Below the pieces are notes generated by a model that saw only the letters and a list, made by a program, of their open reading frames with translations, was not told the DNA's origin and made no database searches. The position numbers were made by a program, and so were the translations under genes. From an uncultured Bacillaceae bacterium (GTDB lineage: Bacteria; Bacillota; Bacilli; Bacillales; Caldibacillaceae), in NCBI GenBank assembly GCA_937983015.1, contig CALKAK010000109.1, forward strand, positions 1 through 16,678: a stretch of DNA of 16,678 nucleotides. Reading direction: 5' to 3'. Below, piece by piece: positions 1-7,666 of this stretch (position 1 is the first letter of the stretch; each line of letters starts with the position of its first letter).

Positions 1-75
1 CTTAGAGCTACAATGCACGTTGCGTTTATGACTTTAAAAGACGATGCTTTTGCTGCGTTAACACCAGAAGTAAAT
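1..75. other. Non-yhaN sequence at left edge, possible insertion junction
   Basis: The yhaN coiled coil breaks off near base 75. On the minus strand the second frame reads on from about 84 to the edge as an open, non-coiled peptide (MKKFTSGVNAAKASSFKVIN and onwards). The third frame hits a stop almost at once. No frame continues a YhaN-like coil, so a single frameshift does not explain the break. A mobile element end or another rearrangement is an inference only, because the window ends here and no terminal inverted repeat can be checked. Confidence 0.3.
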
Positions 76-1305
76 TTCTTCATGTTTTTTCCGTTCTCCC
101 TTCCATTCTGCCAGTTGTCCCTTGATATTTTCCTTATCCTTTTTGTGTTCATTCAATCTCTTGGCATATTTGATAATGGATTCCTCGTCGGCAAAAGGAA
201 TTCGAAGACTTTCCAGTTGATCGGTCGATAGTTCCGGGGCGAGTCTTTGAAAAATTTCTCTGGCGGTCATTTGTAACTGTTGTAATTGTTCTCTTTCCTG
301 AGGGATTTCTTCATATTTGCGTGTTTTATATTGTCCCAGATCTTGATAGAGACGATCGATTTCTTCGCCAAACGCAAGGATGTCATGGTCGATTTGAATC
401 TCGTTCATCTTCGTTTCCCGTGCTCTTTTCTCCGCTTCTAACGTTTGTAATAAAGCTTTTTCCTCGTTCAACTGTTCGATTTTTTGCGGAATCCAATCGA
501 TATATTCATCAGGCAGGGGTGTGAAATCCTTAAAGTTTTTTAAAGTGGATTGCAAATGTTCCAATTCGAATACTTTAGGTCTCGTTCGCTTGATCCGCTC
601 TAGTTGTTCTCTTTTTTGATCAAGTTGTTTTTTCTTTTCAGCCAATGTTTGCACATGTTGTTGCTTTGTCAAAAAGTCCTTCCGTAACTTCTGGTAGTCA
701 TCACCTTTTAAACTTATATCACGTAATGTTTGAATAGCATTATTGTAGGAGCGAACGGCGATATTAATTTTCCGTTTGCTATTGGTACGGAAATTTGGTT
801 CGAGAATATTTCTAGAACGTTCATCCAGTTCGGTTAACAATCGCTGTAAATTTTGCAGACCGCCACCAGTTTCAAACAGAGAAATACCAGCTTCTCCTTC
901 CGATTCGAGTAAACTTTCACCGCCAGCACGCAAGCGTTCATGGTTAAAGCCGAATAATAACTGATATTGTTCCTCTGTATAACCGCCGAGCAGTCGAGCG
1001 ATTTCTTCTTCGGACAACCCCTCTTCATTGGGATCTACTTCGATCCTGCTGTAGCGTTTTCTCCGAAAAATCGCATGTTCTTTCCCAGCGACATCTATAA
1101 GAGCGCGAATTCTTGATGCAGAACCATACAGATTCGGGTCAGCTTTACCGCCAAACAATAGGTCGATCAGTACTTGTAAAAGTGTACTTTTTCCCACCTC
1201 ATTCGGGCCGTATATTAAGTAGAGACCATGATCCCGCTTATTGAACTCAAGTACGAAATCGTCATAATTTAACACGGACTGGATATGAATTTTTTTCAAT
1301 CGCAT
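58..1305 (-). CDS. yhaN: Truncated SbcC/YhaN-like AAA ATPase (N-terminal part)
   Basis: This encodes the N-terminal ATPase lobe of an SMC/Rad50-like, YhaN-type protein, the expected partner of the YhaO nuclease in DNA end processing. The P-loop GPNEVGKST lies at residues 33-41 after a beta-rich start (MRLKKIHIQS). From about residue 190 the chain is a charged, Leu/Gln/Glu-rich coiled coil. It stops after about 415 residues, whereas family members have over 900, so the second half of the coil and the C-terminal Walker B/signature lobe are missing. The last coil-like residues are ..KGERKKHEE, then IYFWC and a TAA stop. I chose ATG at 1305 rather than GTG at 1308 because AGGAGG (1315-1320, inside the end of yhaO) lies 9 nt upstream. 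The ATG overlaps the yhaO stop as TGATG, which implies translational coupling. Identity as a YhaN N-terminus is firm. As it stands it is probably non-functional, unless the product continues through an unseen rearrangement. Confidence 0.8.
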   Translation of the reverse strand: MRLKKIHIQSVLNYDDFVLEFNKRDHGLYLIYGPNEVGKSTLLQVLIDLLFGGKADPNLYGSASRIRALIDVAGKEHAIFRRKRYSRIEVDPNEEGLSEEEIARLLGGYTEEQYQLLFGFNHERLRAGGESLLESEGEAGISLFETGGGLQNLQRLLTELDERSRNILEPNFRTNSKRKINIAVRSYNNAIQTLRDISLKGDDYQKLRKDFLTKQQHVQTLAEKKKQLDQKREQLERIKRTRPKVFELEHLQSTLKNFKDFTPLPDEYIDWIPQKIEQLNEEKALLQTLEAEKRARETKMNEIQIDHDILAFGEEIDRLYQDLGQYKTRKYEEIPQEREQLQQLQMTAREIFQRLAPELSTDQLESLRIPFADEESIIKYAKRLNEHKKDKENIKGQLAEWKGERKKHEEIYFWC

Positions 1306-2570
1306 CACGGCCGGCCTCCTTTAAACAATTGTCCCATTAATAGATCCCGTGCATCTTCCAGAAAAGGTTCTAAATCAGCAACGGTCCGGATGACCGTTGC
1401 CTCATCCCGGCGTGAGTATGGTGTTGTCAATCTCGCATCGAGACGTTTTTGTAATTGCTTTATCTCTGACAATATTTCTTGTAAAAACTCCTCGTCGCTT
1501 TTTATATGTTCTGGATCGAGTAATTTCGATAATGCGTCACTTTTTCTTATCGTGGCGGTTTGTTCTTTGGGAACACATGTTAGGAATTTCACTTTTTCAA
1601 TCCAGATTTGATTACTAATCATATTAGCAGCATTTAAAACTTCATGGAAAAACCGTTCCTCATCATTCAAAATCTCCGCATGCAAAGGGGTCGAACCATC
1701 GAGCACAACCCGTACCGCAAGTGGTATGTTTGGATTTTCCTCAACGAGTCTACCAATTTGCTCTTTAACGATAACACTTAAATCTTCCTCGGTTTCAATA
1801 TCCGTAAGATCGATGTGACATTCGTAAAAACGAAGAACATCAAGATTTTTATGTTCAAGAGTGATGTTATCTCCATTCACCGTGACTAAGGTGCAACCCT
1901 TCTCCCCTGTTTCTTTAATATGCCGTCCTTGTATATTTCCCGGATAGATGATATAAGGTTTCTCATGGATTAATTGTCGCTTATGAATATGCCCCAATGC
2001 CCAGTAATCGTATCCTTTTTGGACAAGTTCTTCAACACGGGCCGGTGCATAAGGCGCATGCCCTTCCTGCCCTTCTAAAGCGGTATGTAGAAGGCCGATA
2101 TTAAAATACCCCGGGAGCGGTTCCGGGTAGCGAACGCTTAAATTTTCCCGCACATCTCGTTGCGGGTAGCCCTGACCGTGAATAGCGACTTTTATTCGAT
2201 CCAAAGTTTTCGTCTCGGGTTCTGTTACTGAAAATTCAAAGACATTTTCTGGGAGCACAAGTTTATGAGTGATGACACTAGCTGCATCATGGTTACCCCG
2301 GATGATAAAAACCGGGATTCCATGCTCTTTAAGCCTGTTCATTTGTTTATTAAAAAAAAGTCCTGTGGAGTAATCGGGCCAGTCACCATCATAAATATCA
2401 CCGGCGATTAAAACGAAATCTACGTTTTCTTCAATAGCCAAACTAACCAGATTTTCTAGCGCCCTGCGTGTTGCGGAACGAATCTCTTCTACCGGTGCGT
2501 CCGGTTTTTCAGCTAAACCGCGCAAAGGACTGTCCAGATGCAGATCGGCACTATGAATGAATGTAAACAT
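1305..2570 (-). CDS. yhaO: YhaO-type metallophosphoesterase (SbcD-like exonuclease)
   Basis: This is a predicted Mn-dependent DNA nuclease subunit of the SbcD/Mre11 class, 421 aa, close to the size of Bacillus subtilis YhaO. The metal-binding signatures appear in order: DLH (9-11), GDIYDG (57-62), GNHD (92-95) and GHIH (193-196). A C-terminal capping region follows. I chose ATG at 2570 over the upstream in-frame TTG at 2585 because a GAGGGGGG Shine-Dalgarno stretch (2576-2583) lies just upstream of the ATG and overlaps the TTG. Its stop overlaps the yhaN start, and the yhaN RBS lies inside its last codons, so the two are co-translated as an SbcCD-like pair. The gene is read from a LexA-controlled promoter about 140 nt upstream. 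The family is clear; the exact substrate is not known from sequence. Confidence 0.92.
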   Translation of the reverse strand: MFTFIHSADLHLDSPLRGLAEKPDAPVEEIRSATRRALENLVSLAIEENVDFVLIAGDIYDGDWPDYSTGLFFNKQMNRLKEHGIPVFIIRGNHDAASVITHKLVLPENVFEFSVTEPETKTLDRIKVAIHGQGYPQRDVRENLSVRYPEPLPGYFNIGLLHTALEGQEGHAPYAPARVEELVQKGYDYWALGHIHKRQLIHEKPYIIYPGNIQGRHIKETGEKGCTLVTVNGDNITLEHKNLDVLRFYECHIDLTDIETEEDLSVIVKEQIGRLVEENPNIPLAVRVVLDGSTPLHAEILNDEERFFHEVLNAANMISNQIWIEKVKFLTCVPKEQTATIRKSDALSKLLDPEHIKSDEEFLQEILSEIKQLQKRLDARLTTPYSRRDEATVIRTVADLEPFLEDARDLLMGQLFKGGRP

Positions 2571-2716
2571 CGGATCCCCCCTCAATCATATTACTTACGT
2601 GGTAAGCCGAGTAAACAAGTTGTTAATTTTATTATAAGAAATTCTTTCTTGTAATGGGAGAGCATAACCAGACCAGGATCTTGCAAACCGATTAATTGTA
2701 AAATTTACTTACTTGC

Positions 2717-2745
2717 ATTATAGAACAAACGTTCGTATTGTTCAA
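2717..2745 (-). promoter_or_regulatory. Sigma-A promoter of yhaO-yhaN
   Basis: On the minus strand, TTGAAC (-35, bases 2740-2745) is followed after exactly 17 bp by a perfect TATAAT (-10, bases 2717-2722). Transcription would start near 2710 and leave a leader of about 140 nt. The leader contains a small CTTAC-N3-GTAAG inverted repeat (2594-2606) just upstream of the yhaO RBS. Confidence 0.7.
2722..2735 (+). promoter_or_regulatory. LexA (SOS) box in yhaO promoter spacer
   Basis: AGAACAAACGTTCG matches the Bacillus LexA consensus CGAACRNRYGTTYG at 13 of 14 positions. The core GAAC-N4-GTTC occupies 2723-2734. It lies entirely within the spacer and the first -10 base of the yhaO promoter, where a repressor would block polymerase. 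The yhaO/N/M genes belong to the LexA regulon in B. subtilis, which supports the call. Confidence 0.8.
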
Positions 2746-2932
2746 TATAAAATCATTGTATCGAGTTCGTGATTTGTTCGGATCATGAAGATATCATAGT
2801 CGAATGGATGAATTGTTAACATTTAAAAGAATCTTTCGAAAAAAATAACGGCTTGTTTGCCGTTATTTTACTTTTATTGAAAAATTAATTGACACGGATT
2901 GTTATTCGTATTCAATTTAAACTCGGTAAAAT
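2746..2932. other. Intergenic region between yhaO promoter and SLC13 gene end
   Basis: Apart from the terminator at 2839-2869 I see no gene here. The yhaO leader (2571-2716), the LexA promoter and this stretch together make a gap of about 360 bases without coding sequence. It is AT-rich and has no convincing ORF on either strand. Confidence 0.5.
2839..2869 (-). terminator. Intrinsic terminator of SLC13-type carrier gene
   Basis: A perfect 11-bp stem (2842-2852 with 2859-2869) encloses the loop TTGTTT. Read on the minus strand, the stem runs straight into seven T residues. It sits 64 bases beyond the stop codon of the carrier gene. Confidence 0.85.
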
Positions 2933-4774
2933 TTAGAATGGATAAATCAAAGGGATCACAACCATCATGACTAGGAACATGACAAACATGAGCGGTATTC
3001 CCGTCTTTAAAAAATCCTTGTATTGAAATCCGCCCGCCGTCATTACGAGAGCGTTCGTCGGTGAAGCTACTGGATTAGCGAAAGGCATGCCAGCAGCAGA
3101 AGCTACGGCCATGGCAAAAGGTAACGGATTGACCCCAAGCTCTACCGCAATATTCACAGGAATCGGTGCGAACAAAACTGCAGTTGCCGAGTTGCTCATG
3201 AACTGGCCTACAAAAGCTGTTGTTACGTAAATACCGGCAAGGACAGCCATGGGACCATAATTGCCAAGCGTTTCCGTTAAACCATTGGCGATGAGCGCCA
3301 TGCCACCTGATTTTTCTAAAGCTGTACCCATCGGCAACATCGAACCGATTAACACGAGACTTTCCCACTTAATATGTGAATAGGCTACATCCATATTGCG
3401 TAAACAACCGGAAAAGATCATGGCGATCGCTGCCAACAAAACTGGCACGACGGGCGGAAAAATATCGATGATCATCAAAACGATCATACCCGTTAAAATG
3501 GCGAGTGCGATCGGTGCTTTCCCACTTGCTGATGCAATGCTGGCAAACTCACCGGGCTTTCCAACGACTACCACATCTCTTGTATCCTGTGATAAAAATT
3601 CCAAATCTTCCCAGTAGCCTTGCACAAGAAGCGCATCACCAAAACGGAGCCGGAGCTGGGAAATATCTTTTAGCAAATACTCCCAACGACGTTTAATCCC
3701 TAGTACATTAAGATTATATTTTTTTCGAAAACCAATTTCTGCAACGGTTTGATTTATTAAGTTGGATTCCGGTGTCAACAGAACCTCCACGATACCAATC
3801 TTTCTTGATACGAGTTGTTCAGTCTCACTTTGTGGCGCATATTCTAGCTTAAAATCGAAAACAAATTTATTTACGTGATCCGCTTGCCCCTGAATATAAA
3901 GGACATCACCCGCCATAACGGCACTTTCTGGACCGGCCATTTTTTGTTCAGCAATGCCCGGAAACAAAGGAAAGCCTTCACTCGTTTTCCTTTCAATTTT
4001 CAGCACAAACAAACTATATTGATCCGGCAAATGAAGATCGGCTAATTTTTTACCAACGATTGTTGAATGGCGTGGAACCGATATGCGATGGATTCGTTTT
4101 TCCAGGTGGTACTCACCGATTAACTGTTCTGGCGTAACTTGTTGAAGGGTGAGCATTTTTTCCTCGCTTTTTTGTGGCAAAAGTTTTTTCCGAACGAACA
4201 GTAAATATATAACTCCTATTACAAAGGTAATGATCCCCAACGGGGTGATCGTGAAAAAACCGAGTTTGTTATAGCCACGTTCAACTAATACTTGACTGAC
4301 AACAAGGTTCGTCGGCGTTGAAATCAAAGTCATCAACCCGGAAAAACTCGCGGCATAAGCGAGCGGGATGAGGTAACTCGACGTGCTCAATTTCATCCGG
4401 GTAGCAAGGCTCATCACGATCGGTAGCATGATTGCAACCGTACCAGAGTTACTGATAAAACATCCAACGATGGCCACCACGATCATGATCAAAATAAAAA
4501 GACGGTTTTCATTATTTCCGGCATATTTTACAAGCAATTGTCCAGCCTGATCGGCGAGACCGCTCCGTACGATCCCCTCGCCAACGACAAAAAGTCCGGC
4601 CAGCATGATGACCGTAGGGTTAGCGAAACCGGCGAGGGCTTCTTCCAAATCGAGAACACCGGTGATCATTAAAGCGAGAAGTGCGAGCAATGCGACTAAA
4701 TCCGCACGGATACGATTGGAAACAAACAGGGAGATGGCGATGAACAAAATAGTGAGCGTAATAATGAGTTCCAT
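2933..4774 (-). CDS. SLC13/DASS-family permease with two RCK_C domains
   Basis: This is a predicted inner-membrane, Na+- or H+-coupled anion symporter of the SLC13/ArsB-NhaD superfamily, 613 aa. It has two homologous membrane halves, each with the paired family motifs: SNSGT (108-112) with STPTN (152-156), and SNSAT (527-531) with SPTN (571-574). Between the halves are two cytosolic RCK_C (TrkA-C) domains, at about 223-305 and 320-395, the usual ligand-binding sensor modules. An open frame extends to 4942, but I start at ATG 4774 (MELIITLTILF) because it begins directly with the first membrane helix and has AAAGGAT about 8 nt upstream. The 56-residue extension is hydrophilic and lacks a good RBS. 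The substrate (dicarboxylate, sulfate or other anion) cannot be told. It is divergent from the CBS-ACT gene at 4977 and has its own terminator. Confidence 0.88.
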   Translation of the reverse strand: MELIITLTILFIAISLFVSNRIRADLVALLALLALMITGVLDLEEALAGFANPTVIMLAGLFVVGEGIVRSGLADQAGQLLVKYAGNNENRLFILIMIVVAIVGCFISNSGTVAIMLPIVMSLATRMKLSTSSYLIPLAYAASFSGLMTLISTPTNLVVSQVLVERGYNKLGFFTITPLGIITFVIGVIYLLFVRKKLLPQKSEEKMLTLQQVTPEQLIGEYHLEKRIHRISVPRHSTIVGKKLADLHLPDQYSLFVLKIERKTSEGFPLFPGIAEQKMAGPESAVMAGDVLYIQGQADHVNKFVFDFKLEYAPQSETEQLVSRKIGIVEVLLTPESNLINQTVAEIGFRKKYNLNVLGIKRRWEYLLKDISQLRLRFGDALLVQGYWEDLEFLSQDTRDVVVVGKPGEFASIASASGKAPIALAILTGMIVLMIIDIFPPVVPVLLAAIAMIFSGCLRNMDVAYSHIKWESLVLIGSMLPMGTALEKSGGMALIANGLTETLGNYGPMAVLAGIYVTTAFVGQFMSNSATAVLFAPIPVNIAVELGVNPLPFAMAVASAAGMPFANPVASPTNALVMTAGGFQYKDFLKTGIPLMFVMFLVMMVVIPLIYPF

Positions 4775-4976
4775 ACTTTCATCCTTTACGTGAATGATCC
4801 GTGATTGGAAAAGATATGATGTTTGTCGTGGAGCAAATTCTTTCATTTTTATCTTGCCTGTTTTTTCGCGACACAAATAAAACCTAATTTGTCTATTTCC
4901 TAACATTTTTATCAAATAAACATATGTAATAGATGAGATCAATATAAATAAACTAGAAACCGGGAAAAGGGTGGAA

Positions 4977-5597
4977 ATGTTGCGGATAAAAAATCATTAC
5001 GTACCGAAAGATCGGGTGCGATTCGTAACGGATGATTTTACCATTTTTCAGGTAAGGGAATTTCTCGGAAAAACTGGTTTTCGTTGTGTCCCTATTCTGG
5101 ACAAAAGCGAGCGTTATTTTCGCGGGAATGTATACGAAATCGATACGTATAAGTACGAGGAATCCCTGAATGATTCAGTCGTTGCCATCGCCGCTGACCA
5201 AAAGTCTTATGTTTATGAATCAGAACCATTTTTTAAAGTCTTTTTTTCGATCCGGAAGCTCCCCTTTTTAGCCGTTCTCAAGGAAAACGGAGAATTCGCC
5301 GGTATAATCACACATTCAATAGTCATGGATGTAGCCGAAGATGCCTTTGGTGTGAACGCAAAAGGTTATTCTGTAACAATCGGCACATATGATTTCGAAA
5401 ATACGTTGAAACAGATCGTCGATATCATCAATAAATATTCGCCAATCCAATCATTATTGACTTTATACAGTAGGGATTTCGTCCGCCTCGTTCAATTCAC
5501 ATTGCCATTGACGACGGATAAAGAAACGGTTGACACTATTATTAAGGAGCTATCCTCAAACAAGTTTTCCATCCTGCAGGTGGAAAAAATAACCTGA
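4977..5597 (+). CDS. cbpA: CBS-ACT domain protein, CbpA-like (cyclic di-AMP receptor family)
   Basis: This is a soluble protein of 206 aa with two CBS motifs (about 1-60 and 65-122) followed by an ACT-like beta-alpha-beta domain (about 128-204). Length and layout match Listeria CbpA, a CBS-ACT protein isolated as a cyclic di-AMP binder. That makes ligand binding likely but not proven from sequence. The start is uncertain. ATG 4977 has the purine-rich AAAGGGTGG just upstream but with short spacing; GTG 4971 has only AAAAGG abutting it, and TTG 4980 would give better spacing. It ends in a shared terminator with the convergent htpG. About 200 bp separate it from the divergent RCK_C carrier. A TATAAA at 4943-4948 could be its -10, but no -35 is convincing. 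Confidence 0.75.
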   Translation: MLRIKNHYVPKDRVRFVTDDFTIFQVREFLGKTGFRCVPILDKSERYFRGNVYEIDTYKYEESLNDSVVAIAADQKSYVYESEPFFKVFFSIRKLPFLAVLKENGEFAGIITHSIVMDVAEDAFGVNAKGYSVTIGTYDFENTLKQIVDIINKYSPIQSLLTLYSRDFVRLVQFTLPLTTDKETVDTIIKELSSNKFSILQVEKIT

Positions 5598-5609
5598 TCG
5601 AACATAAAT

Positions 5610-5632
5610 AAAGGCCCTTTTCAGGGGCCTTT
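5610..5632. terminator. Shared terminator between cbpA-like gene and htpG
   Basis: The stem AAAGGCCC (5610-5617) pairs with GGGCCTTT (5625-5632) around a 7-nt loop. The hairpin lies 13 nt beyond the stop of the plus-strand gene and 4 nt beyond the htpG stop on the minus strand. Pyrimidine-rich tails follow on both strands, so it can serve both convergent genes. Confidence 0.8.
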
Positions 5633-5635
5633 CCT

Positions 5636-7519
5636 CTATTTCACCATAATCTGGCACACATCGTTCGTGTACTGAACCGGATCTTCTAGCGGCAAGCCTT
5701 CGATGAGACATGCTTGATTGTAAAGGATGTTCGTGTACAATTCAAAGGTTTTTTGCTCCGTACCGTGGGCATCTACTAATGCTTTGAACACCTCGTGTTC
5801 AGTATTGATTTCCAGGATCTTTTCCGCCTTGACGCCCGGATTATTCGGCATATGTTTCAACACTTTTTCCATTTCGATGGTGATATCCCCTTCCGTGGCG
5901 AAACAGACCGGATGGGTTTTCAACCGTTGTGAAGCCCTGACGCTCTTTACCTTATCGCCGAGTACTTTTTTCATGTCGTCAAAGAGCTTCTTATATTCCT
6001 TATCATCCGCTTCCGCCTTTTTCTTCTTCTCTTCATCTTCCAGGCCAAGGTCACTCGCTTCAACGTTGCGGAACGGCTTCCCATCGTATTCGCGCAACAT
6101 CTTAAGGGCGAACTCGTCCACATCTTCGGTACAATAAAGGATTTCATATCCCTTATCACGTATGAGTTCCGTTTGCGGCATCTTATCGATTCGTTCAATC
6201 GTCTCACCCGTCGCGTAATAAATGTACTTTTGCTCCTCCGGCATCCGTTCGCGATATTCTTTTAAGGTAACCGGCTTTTTCTCTTTAGAAGAGTAGAATA
6301 GAAGTAAGTCCTGTAGATCCTCTTTGTTGGCGCCAAAGTCTTGATAGACTCCGAATTTGAGCTGACGGCCGAATTCCTGAAAAAACTTCTCATACTTCTT
6401 TCGATCATCTTTTAATAAATTTTGCAGTTCCCGTTTGATTTTATTTTTTATATTTTTCGCGATAAAACGAAGTTGCCGGTCATGTTGCAGCATCTCCCGC
6501 GAGATATTGAGGGAGAGATCTTCCGAATCAACGATTCCCTTTACGAAGCTGAAATAATCAGGCAATAGTTCCCCGCATTTCTCCATAATGAGGACCCCGT
6601 TGGCGTATAGTTCAAGGCCTTTCTCGTAATCAGCCGAATAGTAGTTGAACGGTGCCTCTTCCGGTATAAAAAGGATCGCATTGTAGCGGACCGTACCGTC
6701 GATTTTTAAATGGATGTGTTTCAACGGTTTTCCGAAACCGAAATGTTTTTCCTGATAAAAATTCACATAATCTTCATCGCTCAATTCATTCTTGTTTTTC
6801 TTCCAGATCGGGACCATGCTGTTGATGATTTCTTCCTCTTGATAGGCCACGGTTTCGCTTGAGTCATCGTCTTTCGGTTTATACTTTGTCACATCCATTT
6901 TAATCGGGTAACGGATGAAATCCGAATACTTCTTTATGATCTCTCTTAATCTCCATTCTTCCAGAAATTCATCGTAATTTTCATCTTCACTATTTTCCTT
7001 TAGTTTTAAAATCACTTCCGTTCCCGTGGTCTCTTTATGCGCTGGTTCAATCGTATAGCCGTCCGTTCCGGAAGATTCCCATTTATACGCCTCATCACTG
7101 CCGAACGCTTTACTGATCACCGTCACGGTGTCCGCCACCATGAAGGCCGAGTAAAAGCCGACACCGAATTGCCCGATAATATCATAACCTTCTTCCATTT
7201 CATGTTCTTTTTTAAACTGGAAGGAACCACTTTTCGCAATCGTTCCGAGGTTTGCCTCCAGTTCCTCCTTCGTCATACCGATTCCCGTGTCGATCACTTT
7301 CAAAATGCGGTTATCTTTGTCTCTTTCGATCTTTATGTAATAATCATCCGGATTAAAAGAAATGGAATCATCGGTCAATGCTTTATAATAAATTTTGTCG
7401 ATCGCATCACTGGCGTTGGAAATCAATTCCCTTAAAAAAATTTCTTTTTTCGTGTAAACGGAATGAATCATCAATTCCAGGAGGCGCTTCGATTCCGCCT
7501 GAAATTGTTTTTTCTCCAT
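5636..7519 (-). CDS. htpG: Molecular chaperone HtpG (Hsp90)
   Basis: This is a cytosolic ATP-dependent Hsp90 chaperone, 627 aa, one residue longer than the B. subtilis protein. GHKL ATPase motifs stand in order at the N-terminus: the N-box ELISNASDAIDK (31-42), DTGIGM (77-82) and GQFGVGFYS (116-124). The usual middle and dimerisation domains follow. The open frame reaches 7552, but the start is ATG 7519 (MEKKQFQAES), which begins like other HtpG proteins and has GGGAAGGAGAG 6-8 nt upstream. The upstream extension would run through the RBS into the CIRCE operator. The gene is monocistronic, with a sigma-A promoter and CIRCE in the 5' leader, pointing to repression by HrcA and induction by heat. 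This differs from B. subtilis, where htpG is outside the HrcA regulon. Confidence 0.97.
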   Translation of the reverse strand: MEKKQFQAESKRLLELMIHSVYTKKEIFLRELISNASDAIDKIYYKALTDDSISFNPDDYYIKIERDKDNRILKVIDTGIGMTKEELEANLGTIAKSGSFQFKKEHEMEEGYDIIGQFGVGFYSAFMVADTVTVISKAFGSDEAYKWESSGTDGYTIEPAHKETTGTEVILKLKENSEDENYDEFLEEWRLREIIKKYSDFIRYPIKMDVTKYKPKDDDSSETVAYQEEEIINSMVPIWKKNKNELSDEDYVNFYQEKHFGFGKPLKHIHLKIDGTVRYNAILFIPEEAPFNYYSADYEKGLELYANGVLIMEKCGELLPDYFSFVKGIVDSEDLSLNISREMLQHDRQLRFIAKNIKNKIKRELQNLLKDDRKKYEKFFQEFGRQLKFGVYQDFGANKEDLQDLLLFYSSKEKKPVTLKEYRERMPEEQKYIYYATGETIERIDKMPQTELIRDKGYEILYCTEDVDEFALKMLREYDGKPFRNVEASDLGLEDEEKKKKAEADDKEYKKLFDDMKKVLGDKVKSVRASQRLKTHPVCFATEGDITIEMEKVLKHMPNNPGVKAEKILEINTEHEVFKALVDAHGTEQKTFELYTNILYNQACLIEGLPLEDPVQYTNDVCQIMVK

Positions 7520-7545
7520 AATTTTTCTCTCCTTCCCGGTGAATA

Positions 7546-7572
7546 TTAGCACTTATTCCAATCGAGTGCTAA
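7546..7572 (-). promoter_or_regulatory. CIRCE operator (HrcA site) in htpG leader
   Basis: The element reads TTAGCACTT (7546-7554), a 9-bp spacer (7555-7563), then GAGTGCTAA (7564-7572). The CIRCE consensus is TTAGCACTC-N9-GAGTGCTAA, so 17 of 18 arm bases match and the spacer is exact. It lies between the predicted transcription start and the RBS of htpG, the classic CIRCE position for HrcA repression. Confidence 0.93.
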
Positions 7573-7581
7573 CCAATTATT

Positions 7582-7612
7582 ATTTTAATACATAACACGG
7601 AAACCATGTCAA
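7582..7612 (-). promoter_or_regulatory. Sigma-A promoter of htpG
   Basis: A perfect TTGACA (minus strand, bases 7607-7612) is followed by TATTAA at 16 bp (7585-7590), or alternatively TAAAAT at 19 bp (7582-7587). Transcription would start just upstream of or inside the CIRCE element. Confidence 0.7.
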
Positions 7613-7631
7613 TACTGGAACGCCCGTAAAC

Positions 7632-7662
7632 AAAAACAACCACCCAACTGGATGGTTGTTTT
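7632..7662 (-). terminator. Terminator of NRDE-family gene
   Basis: AAAACAACCA (7633-7642) pairs with TGGTTGTTTT (7653-7662) across a 10-nt loop. On the minus strand it lies just past the stop of the NRDE gene and ends in a T-rich tract. It insulates the htpG promoter immediately downstream. Confidence 0.75.
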
Positions 7663-7666
7663 CCCA

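Noticed and set aside
4775..4942. N-terminal extension of the SLC13-type carrier
   Set aside because: The 56 extra residues are hydrophilic, unlike the family, and lack a good RBS; ATG 4774 begins at the first membrane helix.
4943..4948. TATAAA as the -10 of the CbpA-like gene
   Set aside because: No -35-like hexamer lies 16-18 bp upstream, so I do not call a promoter.
5727..6137. 136-codon plus-strand open frame opposite htpG
   Set aside because: It is antisense to a certain gene, Ser/Phe-rich as expected for a shadow of Lys/Glu-rich coding sequence, and has no RBS.
7037..7435. 132-codon plus-strand open frame opposite the htpG ATPase domain
   Set aside because: It is a shadow frame of htpG with no gene signals of its own.
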